Positions 1 through 5,769 are shown, numbered from the stretch's first letter. The stretch is 8,160 bases of DNA from Candidatus Methanocorpusculum equi (GCA_018065685.1 JAGHSU010000158.1:1-8160); one strand, 5' to 3'. The notes: generated by a model not told the origin, from the letters alone. Numbers and translations: made by a program.

Positions 1-220
1 GAATAAGGTCCGTAAATCTCCGCTGAATTATTGAAAGCCGTCCCAGCTGAAATAATTATTATACTCATAAATTAAACCGCATCCGGATTCACAAAGAATC
101 CTGCAGACGCGAAAAGGGCCCCGTGGAAAAGAAAAAATAACCCGGCTGCGGTGTTCTTCGCGGAAAAACTAACCCCTCATACCTCTCAGAAGACGCCGCC
201 CGGGTTTCAGCAAACCCCGT
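1..220. other. Non-coding left edge, AT-rich patch and small hairpins
   Basis: No convincing gene lies here. Positions 45-80 are strongly AT-rich and include the perfect palindrome AATAATTATT (51-60). A 6-bp hairpin, GGATTC (85-90) with GAATCC (96-101) around a 5-base loop, follows. The AT-rich patch could be a promoter for a minus-strand gene beyond the left edge: a minus-strand reading frame opens with ATG at 68-66 and stays open to base 1, but it is only about 22 codons and is not recognisable. A plus-strand frame ends at 32-34 after ten codons and could be the tail of a gene outside the window. Neither is supported well enough to call. Confidence 0.4.
202..217 (-). terminator. Hairpin just after the UPF0146 stop codon
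   Basis: GGGTTT (202-207) and AAACCC (212-217) form a perfect 6-bp stem with a 4-base loop, beginning 3 bases after the TGA of the minus-strand UPF0146 gene. No T run follows on the minus strand, so termination is inferred from position and symmetry only. Confidence 0.35.
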
Positions 221-637
221 TCACCCGCGGGAAACAGCCTTCCCGTCCCTCACATACCGGTGAAGCAAAACCCCCTCAGACTCAGTCACCTCGCCGCCGT
301 CCATATACACCTCAAACCCCAGATGATAAACAACCAGATCTGCACAAACCCGCTCCGCAAGCGAAATTAAGGCAGGAACAATCTCCAGGCCCGGCCGGAC
401 CGCATAAATAACATCAGCCCCCTCATAGAGAGAAAGCCTCGGCTCCACACAGTCATCAACAACCGAAGGCACAAGGGTACACTCAGGATACGCGTGCACA
501 TCGGTGCAAAGAACTGAGACCCCTGCCCGCAGCAAAACCTCCGCCGCATACGTCTTCCCCCCGAAACCGACCTCAACCGCCGACGAATAATGTGCTGCTA
601 TATATCGTCCGACCGCTCTCTCAATACCGTGCTCCAT
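221..637 (-). CDS. UPF0146 family protein (Rossmann/methyltransferase-like)
   Basis: This 138-residue protein matches the archaeal UPF0146 family, whose function is unknown. The fold resembles a small S-adenosylmethionine-dependent methyltransferase: a VEVGFGGKT glycine-rich loop (residues 21-29) sits where the SAM-binding motif I would be, and an acidic TDVHAY segment (45-50) follows the next strand. The conserved-looking DDCVEPRLSLYEGADVIYA stretch (61-79) follows, then RPGLE (81-85). The length is about normal for the family, and no membrane segment or signal peptide is visible. The ATG at 637 is preferred because a T-rich TATA-like element on the minus strand (669-662) lies about 25 bases upstream and no Shine-Dalgarno is present, suggesting a nearly leaderless mRNA. 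The gene diverges from amzA. Family assignment is fairly sure; catalytic activity is not implied. Confidence 0.85.
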   Translation of the reverse strand: MEHGIERAVGRYIAAHYSSAVEVGFGGKTYAAEVLLRAGVSVLCTDVHAYPECTLVPSVVDDCVEPRLSLYEGADVIYAVRPGLEIVPALISLAERVCADLVVYHLGFEVYMDGGEVTESEGVLLHRYVRDGKAVSRG

Positions 638-674
638 TCAAATACATTTATGTTCTTCCGGATAAAAAATATCT
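638..674. promoter_or_regulatory. Compact divergent promoter, UPF0146 / amzA
   Basis: Only 37 bases separate the two start codons. On the plus strand an ATTTATG element (646-652) is about 26 bases before the amzA ATG at 675. On the minus strand a T-rich TTTTTTAT element (669-662) is about 26 bases before the UPF0146 ATG at 637. Each TATA-like box therefore lies inside the other gene's promoter, and both transcripts would start at or near their start codons. This is read from spacing only. Confidence 0.5.
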
Positions 675-1283
675 ATGATAATGGGGATACACGTATTCTG
701 GGACAGCAGGGCACCTGCCGGACTCTCAAAACCCGCCGCAGAAGGCATTTCATCCGTACTAAACACGGAAATCGGCTGGATAGACGGAGGCACATTCCCG
801 CTCGACGGCTTCGACCCTGCGCGCGGCCAGTATGACGCCTTAAAAATCCCCTCCAAAATAGACCTCTTCCGAAGCATGCACCCGGAGCTCTTCAAACCAA
901 AGGAGATGAGCCCCGAATACTACCGGCAAAACTGCCACCACACGTAAAAAGTACTCCTGATAACCTCAGGCGACCTGTACACCCCGAAAAACAACTTCGT
1001 CTTCGGCCTATCCCACATAAAACTCGGCGTTGCCGTCGTCTCCGCAACCCGCCTCGACAACAGATTCTTCGGACGATACGCAGACGACGCATCGCTCATC
1101 AAACGGATTATAACCGAAAGCTGCCATGAAATCGGCCACCTCTACAGCCTCGAACACTGCGAAAACCCAAGCTGCATCATGTACTGCCCGAACAACCTGG
1201 ACCAGCTTGACGCGAAAAACACCATATTCTGCGGAAGATGCCGCCTTGAACTGGACTCAGCAATGGCAGGAGGGACACTGTGA
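675..1283 (+). pseudogene. amzA: Archaemetzincin (zinc metallopeptidase), interrupted by in-frame TAA
   Basis: Archaemetzincins are small zinc peptidases of archaea and some eukaryotes. The frame reads 202 codons, but codon 91 is TAA (945-947). The same frame is intact on both sides, so this is a nonsense codon and not a frameshift. Family features before it include an RGQYDA segment (around residue 50); after it come GDLYTPKNNFVFG, then the zinc site HEIGHLYSLEH (151-161: His151, Glu152, His155, His161). Next are Cys162, Cys167, the Met-turn Met169, and Cys186-x-x-Cys189 for the second zinc. The usual Gly at position 8 of the HExxHxxGxxH motif is Ser158. The upstream 90-codon piece lacks all catalytic residues, and the downstream piece has no ATG before 1179. 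The start could be ATG 675 or ATG 681. Its stop overlaps cas1 by four bases. As written the gene cannot make an active peptidase; a sequencing error is an equal possibility. Confidence 0.85.
1268..1274 (+). promoter_or_regulatory. Shine-Dalgarno for the Cas1-like gene, inside amzA
   Basis: AGGAGGG at 1268-1274 lies five bases before the GTG at 1280. It fixes GTG as the start of the Cas1-like gene and implies translation from a message that also carries the 3' end of amzA. Confidence 0.75.
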
Positions 1284-2209
1284 GCTGGGTAACTGTCTGG
1301 GGATTCGGGGCTGATATACGGGCCGCGGGAGACACCCTCTTCGTCCGCGAAAAAGGAAAAAGCACCGCGGACCGGTACCCCCTAAACGAAGTATCCCACC
1401 TCATAATCGCAGGAGACAACATCCTCCGCACAGCAGTCATCGAAAAATGTCAGGAAAAAAAGATTCCAATCTCCTTTTTTGACATCCGGGGAAACCCCGC
1501 GGGGTGCCTCTTTATGGAAAACCCGCGTCTTTCCGCAGCCCAGGACGCGGTATCCGCCCACGCCTATGCAAAATCAGTAATCGAAAGCTCCATCGAAGCC
1601 CGCATGCGCCACCTCCATGAACTCGCCGAACAGCACGGAGAGTTCTACCGCAAAGGAGAGGTGGAAATCTTAATGCAGGCACGCAGCGAACTCGAATACC
1701 TCATAACCCTCCCCGAACTTGCCCGCGTCTACACCTTAACAAAAGACATGTACTATGAAATCCTCTCTCGTGCCGTCCAGCGGGAGACGGGCTACAAACG
1801 AAGGACCGAAGACGTCTTTGCAGACCCGGTAAACACCCTCCTTTCAATCGGCTACGCAGCGCTCTATGCCACAGTAAACGCAGCATGCCGGGGCGCAGGC
1901 CTTGACACGAAAAAAAGCACAATCTTTAAAAAATACATCCCCTGCAGAGGAGACCCCTGCGTCTGTGAAATCATGGAGCCCGCCCTTGTCCCGATGGTCG
2001 ACCGCGTCGTAATACAGATGGCAGAAGAAGGGCTCCTTTCGGATGCAACCCGCTCGGGAAAGCGCTGGCTCTTCCCGGAAAAGACAAAAGCGGTGTTTTC
2101 GGCCCGGCTCAAAGACTCGATTGACTGCTTCTGCATCGAAGAGAATGTAAAAGCGTATGCGAAAGCCGTAGAGGCAGGAAGAGCACCGGAGTTTCATTAT
2201 CCGGCATAA
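1280..2209 (+). CDS. Stand-alone Cas1-like protein with altered active site
   Basis: The 309-residue protein has the Cas1 layout. An N-terminal beta-rich region (1-80) includes YPLNEVSHLIIAG and IPISFFDIRGNPAG; a helical C-terminal domain includes DPVNTLLSIGYAALY (182-196), GLD (207-209) and EIMEP (230-234) before MVDRVV. Cas1 normally integrates spacers using Glu, His and Asp metal ligands. By my alignment the Glu position falls at Tyr151/Thr152 and the His of the GLDPxxGxLH motif at Phe216. The Asp is replaced by Glu230, and Glu233 is kept. Integrase activity is therefore doubtful. The active-site loop instead carries Cys222, Cys227 and Cys229. No cas2, cas4, effector or CRISPR array is in the window. 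I recall a published group of CRISPR-free 'Cas1-solo' proteins in Methanomicrobiales; this probably belongs there. The GTG start overlaps the amzA TGA (GTGA) and has a strong Shine-Dalgarno. Confidence 0.85.
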   Translation: MSWVTVWGFGADIRAAGDTLFVREKGKSTADRYPLNEVSHLIIAGDNILRTAVIEKCQEKKIPISFFDIRGNPAGCLFMENPRLSAAQDAVSAHAYAKSVIESSIEARMRHLHELAEQHGEFYRKGEVEILMQARSELEYLITLPELARVYTLTKDMYYEILSRAVQRETGYKRRTEDVFADPVNTLLSIGYAALYATVNAACRGAGLDTKKSTIFKKYIPCRGDPCVCEIMEPALVPMVDRVVIQMAEEGLLSDATRSGKRWLFPEKTKAVFSARLKDSIDCFCIEENVKAYAKAVEAGRAPEFHYPA

Positions 2210-2219
2210 ACCGGATTTT
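2199..2219 (+). terminator. Hairpin spanning the Cas1-like gene's stop codon, then T run
   Basis: ATCCGG (2199-2204) and CCGGAT (2211-2216) form a perfect 6-bp stem around a 6-base loop that contains part of the TAA stop (2207-2209), and a short T tract follows (2216-2219). It likely ends the amzA-cas1 transcript. Confidence 0.5.
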
Positions 2220-2245
2220 CCGTGCGAAACCATAATCAAAACAAT

Positions 2246-2284
2246 AATATAACTAACAGTAAAGAATGATACAGTAAACCGGAG
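2246..2284 (+). promoter_or_regulatory. Promoter and weakly spaced RBS of the transporter gene
   Basis: AATATAA at 2246-2252 is a plausible TATA box, predicting a start near 2276. GGAG at 2281-2284 precedes the ATG at 2297 by 12 bases, a longer gap than usual. This supports a transcription unit separate from amzA-cas1. Confidence 0.45.
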
Positions 2285-2296
2285 ACCGCACACCCC

Positions 2297-3160
2297 ATGA
2301 ACTTCCCTGCAGCCGGAAAACACAACTCAATCCTGAGCTTCACCGCAATCGGCGTCATCGCGGCAATTTTAGCCTCTGTAGCAGAAGCGCTGTACACGCC
2401 GCTTACCAAACTCATATCAGCCGATGCGGGACTGATGATGTCAGTCTCCTTTATCCTCTTCGGCTCGGCATTCGGGATGTTAATTGTCCTGCTCTTCGGA
2501 AGAAAATCAAAAGCAGTCTTTGACCCGAAGCGCCATCTGCGAAAAAAAGATGCAGGGATACTCCTTGGAATCACTCTGGTTTCCATGGTGGTATTCACCG
2601 CCGAAATCATAGGAATCCAGCTGGAGTCCGCCGCAACATCCTCTATTCTTCAAAACATCGGAACCGTTGCAACAGTCCTGTTCGCGGCCCTGTTCCTGAA
2701 GAAAAAAATCCCCAAACGCCTTGGAGTGGGCGTCGCCTTAATCGTGCTTGGCAGCCTCGCCCTAGCAGTGACGAACCCGAACACCTTATCCTTTTCGACA
2801 GGATCACTTCTCATAATCGGAGCATGCCTTCTCACCGGCGTCCTCTGCATCCTGATGAAACTCCTCTCTGAGAGGAACCCCATTGAAATAGCAATAATCC
2901 CTGGTCTCATCATTGGTGCTGCGGCCCTCATCATAGCATTCTGCATGGGTGAGTCACTCCCTTCCCTCCCGCACGCCGTAGGGCTCATGGTAACAGGATT
3001 CATCGTCTGTGGTCTGGCCCCCTTCTTCCTGATGTATGCCCAGAGACATCTTGGCGCGGCAAAAGCAGGAGCAATCTACGGCATTTATCCGCTCCTCGGG
3101 CTCTTCTTGCAATCCCGATTCTTGGAGAGGTCCCCTCCGTTGCCTTCCTCGCCGCATTAA
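2297..3160 (+). CDS. DMT superfamily (EamA-type) transporter domain, frameshifted at its end
   Basis: This is the N-terminal part of an inner-membrane carrier of the drug/metabolite transporter superfamily; the substrate cannot be read from sequence. Nine hydrophobic segments are visible in the reading frame. They form two EamA-like halves, with the family-typical pattern in which a helix ending near SILQNIGTVATVLFAALFLKK leads into the second-half helices, and a late AGAIYGIYPLLG motif. From about 3098 the frame turns to a hydrophilic, serine/proline-rich tail (QSRFLERSPPLPSSPH) that is clearly wrong. Restoring one G in the GGG run at 3098-3100 gives YPLLGALLAIPILGEVPS, the normal ninth helix, followed by a tenth helix ending in GMYFVITKN. 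The reading then runs on without a stop into the region ending at 4314. The gene is therefore one frameshifted CDS or carries a base-calling error. Confidence 0.8.
   Translation: MNFPAAGKHNSILSFTAIGVIAAILASVAEALYTPLTKLISADAGLMMSVSFILFGSAFGMLIVLLFGRKSKAVFDPKRHLRKKDAGILLGITLVSMVVFTAEIIGIQLESAATSSILQNIGTVATVLFAALFLKKKIPKRLGVGVALIVLGSLALAVTNPNTLSFSTGSLLIIGACLLTGVLCILMKLLSERNPIEIAIIPGLIIGAAALIIAFCMGESLPSLPHAVGLMVTGFIVCGLAPFFLMYAQRHLGAAKAGAIYGIYPLLGLFLQSRFLERSPPLPSSPH
3098..3100 (+). other. Site of a one-base deletion (GGGG to GGG) in the transporter gene
   Basis: Upstream the protein reads well in the frame of 2297; from 3103 it reads well in the frame of 3178. Adding one G to this run gives LLG-ALLAIPILGEV with no gap. 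The context is not a recognisable slippery heptamer, so programmed frameshifting is unlikely. Confidence 0.8.
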
Positions 3161-4314
3161 TCCTGTTCATCCCCGGAATGTACTTCGTCATCACGAAAAA
3201 CACCGGTACGGAAGCCGCAAAGGCAGAGGATGCTGACGACCCGAATGAAGGAGACGTACAGTTCCTTACGTCAATGAAAGACGCCAGGAAAAACGAGATA
3301 CGGAATCATGTAACCTCCTTCGGACTTCTGGTCATCGCTCTGTTCTTTGTCATGATGATGATAGACGCTTTTAATCCGGGGGCTGCCGTAAACCCTGAAC
3401 TCACCTCAATCTATCTCCCCGGGGCCTTATTTGGTATATTCCTTCTGCTCTGCGGCATTGTTCTGCTGATACTCGGGAAACGGGTGATGGCGGCAGTCAC
3501 CTTTATTCTGATGTCGTCACAGATGCTTTCGGTTACGGTGCTTGAAGATATAGCAATGCTGAATATTTTGTCAGGTATCATCTATTTCATCTTCGCCCTC
3601 ATTCTGATGACATCAAAGGATAAACAAAAGTATGCATTTGCCATCGTCAATCTCCTCCTGGGAATCACCTCCATCGCCCGTATCTATGATAATCAGATCT
3701 TCTGGATAATTATGGCATTATCCGCGGTGTTTCTCATCTGGCTCTCAATTGCCTGCGGAACCGGAAAACTGCGGCATTCCATCTCAAAATACCTGACCGA
3801 AAACGGAGATGTGACATTCAGAAGATGCGGATCGGTAATAGGCTACCTGCTGCTTGCAAAAACCCTGATAATTGTTCTCATCTACGAGTTCAATGACCCG
3901 ACGTTCACAACCATCCTGGATTCGGCTACTACACTTGGAATTATCCATGTCTGCCTGCTTGTTTTAGTGGGTCTGCTGCTGATATGCATCGGAAAACGGA
4001 GGGTAACCTCAATATTTTTCATCGGTGCAGGTCTTGCGCTGGCTCTGGACCTGATATCCCCTGAGATATTCGGATACCTCCCGGTGATTCTTCTGCTGGT
4101 ACTCGGCATTCAGAATGTATTACGCAAAGACCCCCGTATCCTGCCGTCGTTTCTGCTAATCGGAGATGCATTCGCAACAATGCTCTTCTATAATCTGGCA
4201 GAATTTCCGGAAGTCAAAACAGCAATGCTTCTCCTAACGCTGATGTGTACAGTAATCGCCGTCTACCTCTCCTTCGCCGTCTTTGCGGAAAAACCGAAAC
4301 TTCCGCTGTTCTAG
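3101..4314 (+). CDS. Frameshifted C-terminal part: last EamA helices plus a duplicated 12-segment membrane domain
   Basis: In the frame of the ATG at 3178, coding sense begins near 3103 with the last transporter helices (LLAIPILGEVPS onward to GMYFVITK). An acidic linker of about 35 residues follows, then about twelve hydrophobic segments. Numbered from 3178 (378 residues), the domain is two related halves of six segments each, about 172 residues apart. FN at 65-66 and 238-239 lead after nearly equal lengths to LGKR (99-102) and IGKRR (271-275), and both halves finish with a similar helix (ALSAVFLIWLSIA, 180-192; LMCTVIAVYLSFA, 355-367). I do not recognise the domain and cannot assign a function. 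ATG 3178 is inside the last transporter helix and has no Shine-Dalgarno, so it is not a believable independent start. ATG 3274 is possible, but its nearest GGAG is over 20 bases away. Most likely this is the C-terminal two-thirds of one 672-residue fusion. Confidence 0.7.
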
Positions 4315-4319
4315 CGGAA
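4301..4319 (+). terminator. Hairpin spanning the membrane protein's stop codon
   Basis: TTCCGCT (4301-4307) and AGCGGAA (4313-4319) make a perfect 7-bp stem around a 5-base loop, with the TAG stop (4312-4314) in the loop and descending arm. No T run follows, so rho-independent function is uncertain. Confidence 0.4.
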
Positions 4320-4424
4320 TAACCTGTACGCCGCAGCGGAGAAAACAAAAAAAACGCCGGCACCAGCCATCCGGACAACAAAGCATAACTATGCAGGACG
4401 CCAATAGATAAGCAACACTATACA

Positions 4425-4428
4425 GGAG
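4425..4428 (+). promoter_or_regulatory. Shine-Dalgarno of the Obg-family GTPase gene
   Basis: GGAG at 4425-4428 lies eight bases before the ATG at 4437 and fixes that start. No convincing TATA box stands out in 4315-4424. The only other symmetry there is GCATA-AC-TATGC (4383-4394). Confidence 0.6.
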
Positions 4429-4436
4429 AAAATATC

Positions 4437-5612
4437 ATGTTGCTCATAGCACTCGCAGGAAAACCAAACTGCGGAAAATCGACATTTTTTAAATCGCTCA
4501 CCCTCGCAAACGTAGAAATCGCAAACTACCCCTTCACCACCATCGACGCAAACAAGGGAGTGGCCTACGTGCGCTCCGTCTGCCCCTGCAAAGAACTCGG
4601 CATTGAAGGCGGATGCGGAAACTGCGTTGACGGCGTACGCTTTACCCCCGTAGAACTCCTCGACGTCGCAGGACTTGTCCCGGACGCACACATGGGACGC
4701 GGACTTGGAAACCAGTTCCTGGATAACCTCCGTGAAGCGGATGCCATCATTCAGGTGGTCGACGCATCAGGAAGCACCGACGCCGAAGGAAACCCGGTAG
4801 ACCCGGGAACACGTGACCCCTTAGAGGATGTCACCTTCCTCAGATATGAATTTGCCATGTGGATGGCAGGAATCGTCCAGAAACACCTCCCAAGACTCGT
4901 CCGCCAGGCACAGGGAAAAGAAAATATCCTGATAGACCTCTTAGGCGGCGCCCTGGCAGGCCTTAGAATCGATGCGGTTGATGTCAGAAACGCGGTCGAC
5001 GAGTGCGGCATAAACCTCGCAAAGGCCTCCGACGAGGACATCGAAAAGATGTGCGAAATCCTCCTCGACATCTCAAAGCCCATGATTATTGCCGCAAACA
5101 AGGCAGACCAGGCATCCGATGAAAACCTCGCAAAATTAAAGGAGCTCGGAGCTGTTCCCACCATCGCTGCAGGAGAGCTCGCCTTAAAGTCGGCATCCGC
5201 AGCACACCTCTTAAACTACCTCCCGGGAGATGCAAAGTTCACCCCGAAAGAGGGTGCAAAACTTTCCGCAGCACAGATAAAAGCCCTTACCTTTGTGGCT
5301 GAAAACATGAAAAAACTCGGCGCAACCGGTGTTCAGGAGGCCTTAAACAAAGCAGTCTTTGAGCAGTGCGGCATGATTATTGTCTACCCGGTAGAAGACG
5401 AAGGAAAATACTGCAACGCAAAAGGCGTGGTGCTCCCCGACGCCCTGCTGATGCCCAAGGGTTCCACCCCTCGCGACCTCGCATTTAAAATCCACACCGA
5501 TATCGGAAACGGATTCCTCTACGCGGTGGATGCAAAGACAAAGATGCGGATTAAGGATACCGCAGAGCTCAAAATGGGCGATGTCATCAAGATTGTAAGC
5601 ACGGCGAAATAA
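4437..5612 (+). CDS. Obg-family GTPase with TGS domain (archaeal YchF/Ygr210 type)
   Basis: This 391-residue cytoplasmic P-loop GTPase belongs to the Obg family, which acts around ribosomes and translation. Motifs in order are: G1 GKPNCGKS (8-15); TTID (34-37) in the switch region; G3 DVAGL (76-80), followed by the glycine-rich HMGRGLGN (85-92); G4 NKAD (221-224); and a C-terminal TGS domain (about 315-390) with MPKGSTPRDLAFKIHTD and ending MGDVIKIVS. NKAD is the normal guanine-specificity motif. Bacterial YchF and human OLA1 have a changed NxxE there and prefer ATP, so GTP is the likelier substrate despite the common label 'redox-regulated ATPase YchF'. The glycine-rich stretch after G3 fits the Ygr210 subfamily of archaea and fungi. 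Four cysteines (Cys49, Cys51, Cys60, Cys63; CxC-x8-CxxC) could bind metal or sense redox. The length is normal and the gene is intact. Confidence 0.93.
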   Translation: MLLIALAGKPNCGKSTFFKSLTLANVEIANYPFTTIDANKGVAYVRSVCPCKELGIEGGCGNCVDGVRFTPVELLDVAGLVPDAHMGRGLGNQFLDNLREADAIIQVVDASGSTDAEGNPVDPGTRDPLEDVTFLRYEFAMWMAGIVQKHLPRLVRQAQGKENILIDLLGGALAGLRIDAVDVRNAVDECGINLAKASDEDIEKMCEILLDISKPMIIAANKADQASDENLAKLKELGAVPTIAAGELALKSASAAHLLNYLPGDAKFTPKEGAKLSAAQIKALTFVAENMKKLGATGVQEALNKAVFEQCGMIIVYPVEDEGKYCNAKGVVLPDALLMPKGSTPRDLAFKIHTDIGNGFLYAVDAKTKMRIKDTAELKMGDVIKIVSTAK

Positions 5613-5621
5613 ATTTAATCC

Positions 5622-5629
5622 TTTTTTTT
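5622..5629 (+). terminator. T8 terminator after the GTPase gene
   Basis: A run of eight T begins nine bases after the TAA stop, the usual form of an archaeal T-tract terminator. A weak GCGAA/TTCGC pairing flanks it, but the T run is the main signal. Confidence 0.6.
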
Positions 5630-5675
5630 CTGTTCGCTGTCGTAACTGATAGACCAGACTGGTTAAAAAATCCGG

Positions 5676-5734
5676 CAGCACGTACAAGAGAGATGTGCTG
5701 AACGTGCCTTTTTTGAACGGCACGGTTGCAGCAC
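5676..5734. ncRNA. Candidate structured RNA or attenuator with competing hairpins
   Basis: GTGCTG-AA-CGTGCC (5695-5708) pairs with GGCACG-g-TT-g-CAGCAC (5719-5734), giving a 14-bp stem with two single-base bulges and a 10-base loop. A third copy of the outer arm, CAGCAC at 5676-5681, can instead pair with GTGCTG (5695-5700). On the minus strand that alternative hairpin is followed by a T6 run (5670-5665), the shape of an intrinsic terminator. On the plus strand GCACGT (5678-5683) with ACGTGC (5702-5707) precedes T6 at 5709-5714. A minus-strand TATA-like element (5745-5738) would start a transcript near 5716. No downstream gene on the minus strand is obvious, so a short stand-alone RNA, a terminator for the GTPase gene, or a chance structure all remain possible. 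Confidence 0.35.
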
Positions 5735-5769
5735 CTGTATTTATACCTTATCTCTGTCATATATAAAGT

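Noticed and set aside
2..34. Possible plus-strand gene tail ending in TGA at 32-34
   Set aside because: Ten codons are too few to tell a gene end from chance.
1..68. Minus-strand open frame starting at ATG 68-66 and running off the left edge
   Set aside because: Only about 22 codons are visible, the composition is strongly AT-rich and promoter-like, there is no Shine-Dalgarno, and no family is recognisable.
151..411. Plus-strand frame of 86 codons, rich in Pro/Gln/Lys
   Set aside because: It lies antisense to the UPF0146 gene, and its low-complexity composition is what a GC-biased shadow frame gives.
945..947. Stop-codon recoding (Pyl/Sec) in amzA
   Set aside because: The codon is TAA; pyrrolysine uses TAG and selenocysteine uses TGA.
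1280..2209. Casposon (Cas1-type transposase) interpretation
   Set aside because: No polymerase B gene, terminal inverted repeats or target-site duplications are visible, and the catalytic residues are altered.
1844..2323. Minus-strand frame of 159 codons
   Set aside because: It is fully antisense to the Cas1-like gene through most of its length, has Cys/Arg-rich shadow composition and no promoter or RBS.
5343..5723. Minus-strand frame of 126 codons crossing the GTPase 3' end
   Set aside because: It overlaps the conserved TGS domain on the other strand, and the part outside it coincides with the terminator and hairpin region.
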